Assembly (NCBI GenBank): GCA_958510825.1 | Contig: OY294050.1 | Coordinates: 7,231,340 to 7,295,339, forward strand | Direction of reading: 5' to 3' | Origin: Brachypterus glaber | Taxonomy: Eukaryota; Arthropoda; Insecta; Coleoptera; Kateretidae | Length of the DNA: 64,000 nt | Shown: positions 56,091 to 64,000 of the stretch, in pieces | How positions within the stretch are numbered: position 1 is the stretch's first letter | How the letters are laid out: every line of letters starts with the position of its first letter | Notes under the pieces: model-generated | What the model was told of the DNA's origin: nothing | The model's database searches: none | Seen by the model: only the letters and a program-made list of their open reading frames with translations | Translations under genes and position numbers: made by a program

Positions 56091-59073
56091 TTTTATTGCA
56101 CCATTCTTTATATCGATATGCAAAACAATTAAATTATTGTTAATAATTGTTTGTTTCAGATAAAAATTCAATTTGCTATTGTTTAAAAAAAAAGCTTTTT
56201 TTATATTCGTATATTGAAATGCAAATTTAAGTTAACTTATTTTTGTGTAGTAAAATATTATTTTATGCAAACGTTTTTAAACCAAAATATTTAAATAAAT
56301 AAAATTGAATTGAACAAATGTATAGTATGCGCGTAAGGCCTTCTGTATATGGACATACGCCACCTTAACCACGGGCAATAAGACAATTCTTTTTATAAGA
56401 AGAATATAAGCAGATTCCATTGAAATCAGTTTTGACACTAGAAGATTTTTGTAACTATAAAGGAGTTTGTTAAAACTCCTTGCTTATAGGGTCACTTTAT
56501 CTGAGCTTACTTTGTTCTTTGGCTCTTGGTTCGTTTTTACTTTGGTTTGTTTCGTCCAACTAAGCAAAAAACGACGACCAAAGCCCAAGAATAAGACCAG
56601 ATATACCTCCAAATTGCTTATAAACCAATAAGAATAGTAAGAGTGTAGTAAGATCTATCACTGATGCGTCAGTGATACGTTGTATCTTCTATTTTTGCTC
56701 ATCTATTGCTTTCCCATTTTGAAAATTTTCAAATTTTTGGGAAAGCCTTGTATTCATGCATAAATTTTCAAAGATTTTGTTTGCTTATTTTTGCGTTTTA
56801 TGACGTTTTATGTCGATATAAATCAATCTTGAGCAAAAAAAAAATGGTCGCTCGATCGGTCGGTCTGTCCGGAAATTTTTTGTCAACACGATAACTTAAG
56901 AACGCTTTAAGCTAGAGACTTGAAATTTGGCATACAGGTTCTCATACAAGTTCTCGCTCGGGATTGTTTTTGGTGAACCTTAGGTGCGGCAAGGCAAATG
57001 GGGAAAACATTTTTTTACGAAAAATTGAAAATTGTTATATAGGTTGCTGAAATTGAATCTGATAATAAAATATTTCTAACTTCACCCCTGAGGCGGTGAG
57101 GGGGTAAATATTTTTAAATACTTTTAATATTTTCGTCAAAATTGGAATATTGGGGTTTTTGGGGTCGACGAATCTGAATACATTTTTGAAAATTCGTATA
57201 TTGAGGTTTTTGAGGTTGCTGAAAGTGAATCTTATAATAAAAAAATCTATTTCACGCGCGGAGGTGAAAAATGGGAAAGCTCTTTTACTGGGCAGTGTAT
57301 TTTTTCTTCTTGTGTTTGTGAATGTTCCTTAAAATTAATAATATTTCATCGTAATGTGAAACCATTCATTTAAACGATCATTAAAAAAATTAACGTCATC
57401 GATGAAATCAAACCATGCGAGAAACAGATCAAACTTACAGTTAATTAATATAAAATAAATTATTTCAAATGTGGTATTTTTTTAACTTTAATTTAGATTT
57501 TCTTTGGTCTGTTCTAGATTAAATTTATAAAGCCAGCATCTCGGCCGGCATTAAATTATTAGGGCCGTTATATATTCAAAATTTCTCAGATTATTTTTTA
57601 ACGTTTTTATCAACCAATCATTTAACAATATTTCTGACCACCTGTTTATTTCTGTCCAATTATATTACAGTTATATCGGGAATTTTCTACTGTAGAAAAT
57701 TCTAGTGAGAATCGCTGTAGTATTTTGTTTTTCAGTATTTCTCTTTTACAACTAAATTTCAGAAATGGGTGGAACCAAATCTTGGTAAAGAAGAAGAAAA
57801 CCTTTAACTTTAATCTCACCTTACTTTAAATGGTAAGACCCTTTGTTCTGAATTGCGGTACAAAGTAAGGTAAGGAATATTGGCTTACATCAGCTCCAAA
57901 TTAGAAATAAAAGAACATCCTTCCAGATAGTATCTGGTTGATGATGAGACGTACTGTAAGAAGGTCGTGAGTCCCCACTTCAGCGCAATTTTCTCATATC
58001 CCCGATCTCGATCTGAAAACCTGGGGACACGACGCGAGGATTCACAATGCCACTTATTCAGTAATTACACAAATTTCGAACAAAATCTCTTGACTGTATC
58101 TTAGATATCGGCGGAATGCATTTTGCTATCAGGACATCGAAACTTCTCACATTACTAAATTTAAAATAACGTAACTGCATTCGCAATCAAATAAATATTG
58201 GTATCTTTAAGAAGATTTGACTTTTTACTGGTATTTTATTAGGTACTCAAACAGTTTTGAACATCACCCATATTATTAAAAAGTGTAATATTGTATAAAA
58301 CGTCTTTTAGTGAGGTCCCAGGACCACTATAATCCTGCTACTCTATTTTTAAGCAAAATTGTGTTTTGTAACATACTGTAGTTTAATGTTTGGTACGCTA
58401 ATAATTAGTTTTTGTTGTTTTTTTATTCTTTATGGTTGGGTGAGCCTAATAGTTGTTGTGTAGCAGAACTGATGAGCAAATGGTCACCTCAGGATAACTA
58501 GTCGTTTATTATAAAACCTCAAAAATATGCTGACAAATAACAAAGGAGATGGGGTATAGACTTTTTAGAGAAATTAAAGAAATTGCTAGGGATGATGATA
58601 ATAAAGAGCTATCTCATAACAGTCTTCGGACTGATAATTCGGACTGATATCCTTATAATATTTCTTTCGTAAATACTAAAAAAAAATACTGAATTCAAAT
58701 ATATTTCTTTGAGTGTATTATTTCAAATGTTTCCACAAATAAAAGATGTAAAGATTCCCTCTGAAGATACAAAATATTATTTCTTTTAAGGAATTGATGA
58801 TATAAAGCGTCAAAAGCTTTGCAACATCTAGCTAAAGCTCGAGAAATGCTGAACTGAATTATTTTTTATTTATGACTGTCAAGGTATCGGGTTCAACAAA
58901 TTACAGTGACCGTGGTCGTGAACTGGTCATTACCTAATACCGATAAAGCATGAAAAATAAGAGAATTTACTAGTCCAGGCGTATCTCATTGTTGCCAGTT
59001 ATAGAAAACAGAAATACCACTAGTATAATATATGAAAAATTATGTCTCTTACAGGCAAAAAAAAATTATTATT
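56091..59073. other. Unassigned DNA with a fragment of repeat R8
   Basis: 56489-56549 matches the 3' part of R8 copy 1 (19890-19955). A stretch at 56846-56940 (GGTCGCTCGATCGGTCGG through ACACGATAACTTAAGAACG) stands out as less AT-rich and may be another dispersed repeat. No supported gene in three kilobases. Confidence 0.45.
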
Positions 59074-59425
59074 TGCCATTTTTGCTCTTAGGATAAATGA
59101 AATTAATTTTAGTAAAAAGCTTCGAAGCACTTCCCCCCCCCCCATAAAAAGAAACGAAAAAAACGACAAAAACGATCTGTTCGTGGTATAAATGCTACTA
59201 CATTCTCTTGCCGATTGGTTTTTCCGACAAAGAGCTTTAGATTTGAAACTACCTACTTAATATTTGATCACAGCGTCAAATGCTCTTCCATCAAAACATC
59301 AACTTTACATAAACTAGTATTACTTTGATCCAAAAGAAAATGGGAAACTCTTTGTAAAGAAATGGTTGTATTATTTCAAACTCGCCATTCATTTGGCATA
59401 TATTAAAAGTATTATTCTTTTAAGT
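59074..59425 (+). repeat. Repeat R8, copy 2
   Basis: Direct partner of 19540-19890. It contains a C run (near 59135) and TTGCCGATTGGTTTTTCCGA. Confidence 0.65.
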
Positions 59426-61195
59426 AAATGTCATATTCATTTGTTTCAAAGTAAGCGCATGGAAAGCATGCAAAAGAAAAAGTAAAATAATCAAAAACTG
59501 TAGTTATAAAACGAACAAAAGAAAGAAAAACACCAGGACAATACACTGGTCTTACGAATGTTTTGTTTTTTCATTTTTGTTCATCCGCCTATTGGTTTTT
59601 TTATAAATTTATAAACAATGTAGCATATATCCTGCATAAATTATTGATACAAAAATCTCCGCAGTGTTAAATCCGCAAAAAATCCCGCTGTGACAGTTAG
59701 GGTAATTCCATAAAACATTACCCCTTGCGAAAAAAACATGAAGTATGAAAATTGATAATATTTGAAGTAAGAATATATCTCTTGTTTTTCAGTACTCGAT
59801 GTATAATGTTTCCTAGTTTTTTTTTGCTCAAAATTTTAGATATATTGGGCTATAAAGTGATACCATTATCAATTATGTAATTTAATGTTAAACGTAAGAA
59901 TTACAAAAAAAATAGTGTCTTAATTTTGTACCTGTACCAGTGGAGTCACACAATCGGTTTTCGTTTCTATGGTTTTCTAAAATAATACCAACTTAATATA
60001 TGAATTACAATAAATAAAATAAAAAAATAGCGTCTTACTTGGGCACCCGTACTATGAAGCACATAGGTAGAGAATATATAGAGGAAATAAACGTTTGCGC
60101 AGGGTTCTGCGCTGCGTAACAACAATAGATAGAAAATTGACATCTAAACGGTAAAAATGGCGGTTCTACGTTGCCAACAATATTTCAACTGTATAATTTT
60201 TAAATATAAAAACCAATAAATTTCCAATATTTTGCTACAAATCATAATAAGAACACTCAAAGACAGCTTAAATTTACATTCAAACCGTTTAAATGCAAGC
60301 AAACGTAAATTTACATGGGTAGTCCGACAACGCTGCATGTGGTATCTGCGTGTCATAGTTTTAAATTGTTTATAGTGTTAACATATTTAACTTAAAAATG
60401 ACTCGTTTTGTAAAGACTTGTAAAAATGTGAAAAACCGTTTTGAGGTTTTGTTTTTGTTTACAAATTTTGACGTTTAAAAGGTAAAAATGGCGGACTAAA
60501 TTTTACACACCTAATGTGTTTTTATCTTTATCTAATACTCACTATAGCTTCTCTTCCTATGTGCAGTGAAGTCGGATTTGGTTTCTGTTGTTTTCTGGAA
60601 TAATAATGCTATCTGGCAACCCAGCATAGATCGTGATTATTTGTACTCATAGTTTCCGAGGCATGATGTTTGCCACCCATAAAAGATATATGCTATAAAT
60701 CCCATGAAGCATATTTTCCAATATCGTTTCGTTTTGTGGGAACGGTACCGCTCAATTGTTTGCGCTAATATTAACCAGTAGGGTGGAGCATGGAATAAAA
60801 AAATCGTAACACAAAAAGTAATGTACACGCCTACTCTAATTTTAACTGAGAAATTGTGGTCCGATCGTTTTTGTTTTGCTTTTTCAAGTTGTGGGTAGTC
60901 TTCTTAAAAATTTATATATTTTTTTAAATAGCACGCTGCTATATCGTTTTTCATTCCTGCTGTGTATTTAAATCTTTAGCCATTTAATTAAAAATGAAAT
61001 AACAAATTATTATTTTTGGAAAAAATGTAAATTGTTTTTTTTTTTTCAAAATATGGATCTTTTTCAAGGCAGATTCAGTAAAAATTTTGAGTCATGGGGA
61101 TAATGTAAGGTAACACAAAAACCATTTTATTCAGATGTGAAAATCCCCTTGTTTTAAAATGCGCTCTACTACAACCAACGAAACACTTTTTTGTT
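59426..61195. other. Unassigned AT-rich DNA
   Basis: GGTAAAAATGGCGG occurs near 60150 and 60481. No gene recognised. Confidence 0.45.
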
Positions 61196-61397
61196 GGGTG
61201 CGTTTTAGTGACACATTTCCATCCAGTTTCCAGTGGCGCTTGGAATGTGTCATAAAAACGCAGCCATCTTCCCCAAATTTACCAGTTCAGATTTTTTTTT
61301 TAAATAACCTTAATTTATCTGTTTCAGTAAAATTAAAACGTCATTTCATGTGGAGAAACCACCTGTGGCGCTTGGAATGTGTCACTAAAACACTCCC
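61196..61397. mobile_element. ~200-bp element with a thrice-repeated terminal motif
   Basis: GGGTGCGTTTTAGTGACACA at the left is mirrored at the right by TGTGTCACTAAAACACTCCC. A third copy of the right-hand motif (GTGGCGCTTGGAATGTGTCA with TAAAAACGC) lies inside at about 61231-61262 and repeats the same 20 bases that precede the right end (61363). Target duplication unclear. The 80-codon frame over it is repeat-encoded. Confidence 0.65.
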
Positions 61398-61819
61398 ATG
61401 AAGTGTACAGTTCACGTATTATTCATCTGGAATCGCGCGCATGCGATTTAAGTTTTTTTTTAAAGATGCCGAGCTGGTACTCTAATAACAATATTTTTGG
61501 GCAACGTTTTTTTTTCTTTTTATAATTTTTTTTGTTAATGTCCCACACTATTTAAACGATATAGTATCCTCCTGACCTTTTAAGTTCAACTCGCGATATG
61601 GAATGAGACAATACAACCTATTGTTTAACGATAACAAGATCTCTTAATATCTACAGTTATTTAGAACTTTAACAAATATCGCACAGCTTGAATTTATTCA
61701 CATCAAAGTGAACCAGTTAACTGTTTTGACTATAGATACAATTTAAATCTAATTTGAGACAATAAAAGAGTAAGATTATCTGGTCTTTGTCAATATTTAT
61801 AGATTTATATTAAATATAT
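61398..61819. other. Unassigned DNA
   Basis: No supported feature. Confidence 0.4.
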
Positions 61820-62337
61820 ACCGGGTGTTTCAGGAAGGTGGTTCACCCCCCTTAACTTTTTTACTTTTTTAGGTAGGATCTTGAAATTGTCAGAAGCTGT
61901 ATTATGTATAATTTAAGATTTTTTGACATAGTTAGAATTTTTTTGGCACTTCCGTTATATATTTTTACATATTTTGATTCAGAAATCAATTCTGAGAACA
62001 AGTATGTACCACTTGTCAAATTTTGACTGGTCATGTCATTTTTTAGTTAAATCTTCAACTTAAATCTTTTGTGTTTTAATGCCAAGTTCTTCCAAATAAA
62101 GTATTAATGTGTGGTATCAAAATGTTCGCAAGAAATTTCTCTTTCATTTTAACCTAATGAGCCACCCTCTTTCCACTTGAAAAAAATGACTTTTAATAAG
62201 CTAATTTAAGACACTCTAGATTTAAAATAAAAATTTAAATAAAAAATGACATGACCTGTCAAAAATTGACAAGTGACACATGCTTGTTCTCAGAATTGAT
62301 TTCTGAATCAAAATATGTAAAAATGTACAGGGTGGTC
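61820..62337. mobile_element. Inverted-repeat element with about 85-base inner arms
   Basis: Arms at 61960-62044 and 62241-62327 pair well through TTTTTACATATTTTGATTCA, GAAATCAATTCTGAGAACAA and ACTTGTCAAATTTTGAC. The outer ends read ACCGGGTGTTTC on the left and ACAGGGTGG on the right, of mariner-like form. No coding capacity. A terminus of the 5.3-kb MITE family follows directly at 62355. Confidence 0.75.
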
Positions 62338-62849
62338 CATTTAAAAATTGAAAGAGAAGAGTTATTAGTTCGTTGAATTTATTAATTTTTTATAAGAGCG
62401 TGTTTTTTTTCAATTTTAAAGATTTGGTCTCAGTTTAGGTGCATTTAAAAATTAATTAATTAAATTTATGTTTCTTTCAATTTATGCTTTTAATTTTAAG
62501 TAAAAACTTTAATCTAATTTATACTGAATATTCAGTGTATCCTAGTACTACATGAATTTTTATTATCTTTTGGCTGAAACTTTAAAGAAACTGTAGACAA
62601 TTATCAAGCACAGTTGTATTTTAAATTCAATACCGTATTCAACAAGAGTTATATTAATTAAATTTTATGCATTTTATGCAGAGGAAAGAAGGTGAACGAA
62701 TTTTTATTTTTCTTAAAGCATATCGATATAAATATACATATTTAATAATTCCTACCCAAAATATAATAATGACTTATAAGTCATTATTATAAATCAACAA
62801 AAGCTTACAGGCCACATTCATTTTTATTAATTTTAGAATCTAGCCCGCC
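62338..62849. other. Solo MITE terminus, then unassigned DNA
   Basis: 62355-62376 (GAAGAGTTATTAGTTCGTTG) equals the right end of the MITE at 5322-5575. A short palindrome, ATAATGACTTATAAGTCATTAT, lies near 62768. Nothing else recognised. Confidence 0.5.
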
Positions 62850-63215
62850 ATCTTTAATTCAGTTAATAAAAAGCATAAAGTCCGACATTTTTAATTCAGT
62901 GTTTAAAATGGTAGAATTAAGTCATCTATCTATAATCTGGTGGTTATGATCATAGAATTACTTTTTGCTGTGTTAAATACCGAATTAAAGATGGCCGTCT
63001 TTGTGCTATGATTTTAAACATAGAATTAAAGATGGCCGACTCAATTCCGTGATTTTAAATACCAAATTAAAAACGGCCGACTCAACTTTACGATTTTAAT
63101 ATCGATTAGCGACTTAAATTTAATTTAAACACCGAATTAAATATGGTGAACTTAATTTTAATATTCTACAGATTAAAGATGGCCGACTTAATTCTACTAT
63201 TTTAAACATAGAATT
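62850..63215. repeat. Degenerate ~42-base tandem array with inverted units at its left edge
   Basis: GAATTAAAGATGGCCGACT followed by an AATT-C-TGATTTTAAA block recurs about five times from 62980 to 63215. At the left (62850-62935) related units appear inverted (CCATCTTTAATTCAG). The GATGGCC core is the best conserved part. Confidence 0.8.
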
Positions 63216-64000
63216 AAATAACTTACGCGTTCATATTTATCCATGTTTTAATCAAAGAAAGCTATACAATTCCATCTTTTATTCATGCTTATTTGTTTTT
63301 GATCAGTCTGTATATTTTACCATCAAATTAACATACCAATCGATATTTTTCTATTAAATAAAAATGTAAATTTGATTTCTGATTTCATATAAAGATAAAA
63401 ACATAATCTATAGACCATGTAATACAAGATGTAATTGATTTAGGCCCAAAAACCCAAAACTGTGAAATAGAATGCCCTAACATTTGAATAATATTAATAA
63501 AGATATTTTAATACGATACCGTATCTTCAAGTTTGGGGTATTATACAAAAAGGAACCAGTTTCAATGACAGATGAATATTGTTATTTACTTGTACATACC
63601 CTATAAAATATGTCGCATTGAAATGTATTAAAACACATTCAGAAGATTCCAAATACGTATTAAAAATTACTTTTTAATTGACAAGATTATAAATAAATTA
63701 CTAAAAAAATCGTGGCTTAAACAACACAAATTTAATGTATGTTTGCGCCATCTAGCACGCTGAATCGTATTTAAAATATAGATATAAAAACCTGTAAGCA
63801 GAATGATCAATTACAGTTTTCAAAACATAAAAAAAATGTTTTTATTAAGTAAATACTATTCTAAAAGTAACAATATATACCATATTTTGCGAAAAGAGAC
63901 TGCCTACATTATTAAGATCAAAGTTCCATTATAATGACATCTTTTAAAATTTACGTTTAAATCGAGTATTTTTTATTTAAAAATAGAATACTCACTGGTT
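63216..64000. other. Unassigned AT-rich DNA to the window end
   Basis: No gene, RNA or element recognised. Confidence 0.45.

Overview
This is a very AT-rich, gene-poor stretch of animal nuclear DNA, most likely from an insect. The reasons are the absence of any long open frame on 64 kb of either strand, dense short inverted-repeat DNA transposons of types common in insect genomes, a Tc1-type DD34E transposase fossil, and one candidate micro-exon with strong animal-type splice signals. There is nothing bacterial here: no operons, no Shine-Dalgarno-led genes, no rRNA and no CRISPR. The window reads best as the inside of one or more huge introns or intergenic DNA. I cannot name the species, and the insect call is inference.

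Region by region: 0-10.6 kb holds two dispersed repeats, a 726-bp foldback element with TA target duplications (3829-4554), a 254-bp MITE (5322-5575) and a ~1-kb palindrome (7022-7990). From 10.6 to 23.6 kb there are a hAT-like fragment at 12.7 kb, a TA-flanked MITE (14567-14780), several pairwise repeats, a Harbinger-like remnant, a possible LTR/primer-binding-site remnant (22.3 kb) and a hAT-like element with an 8-bp target duplication (23233-23576). From 27.7 to 29.8 kb lies a Tc1 transposase fragment triplicated in tandem in a frame-shifting 304-bp unit. From 30597 to 36878 is a near-perfect head-to-tail duplication of a 3.14-kb unit; each copy carries a 903-bp TA-flanked element built around an iterated 14-bp motif. 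From 36.9 to 37.4 kb is a cluster of hairpins.

From 38 to 48.3 kb there are a tRNA-like pseudogene, more MITEs, an LTR-like tandem pair, a nested insertion (908-bp element inside a 216-bp-family MITE, with TA target duplication) that again carries an iterated 15-bp motif, and a 10-bp-period minisatellite. From 49.6 kb to the end there are Harbinger-like MITEs with 3-bp target duplications, the candidate 60-bp exon (49850-49909), further inverted-repeat elements and a tandem array near 63 kb.

No set of genes works together here. The biology is transposon biology: layers of insertion that can be read in order because several insertions have an empty or related copy elsewhere in the window. The most distinctive pattern is a set of otherwise unrelated non-autonomous elements whose terminal core motif is repeated several times inside the element in both orientations (31.5 kb, 34.7 kb, 46.5 kb and, smaller, 61.2 kb).
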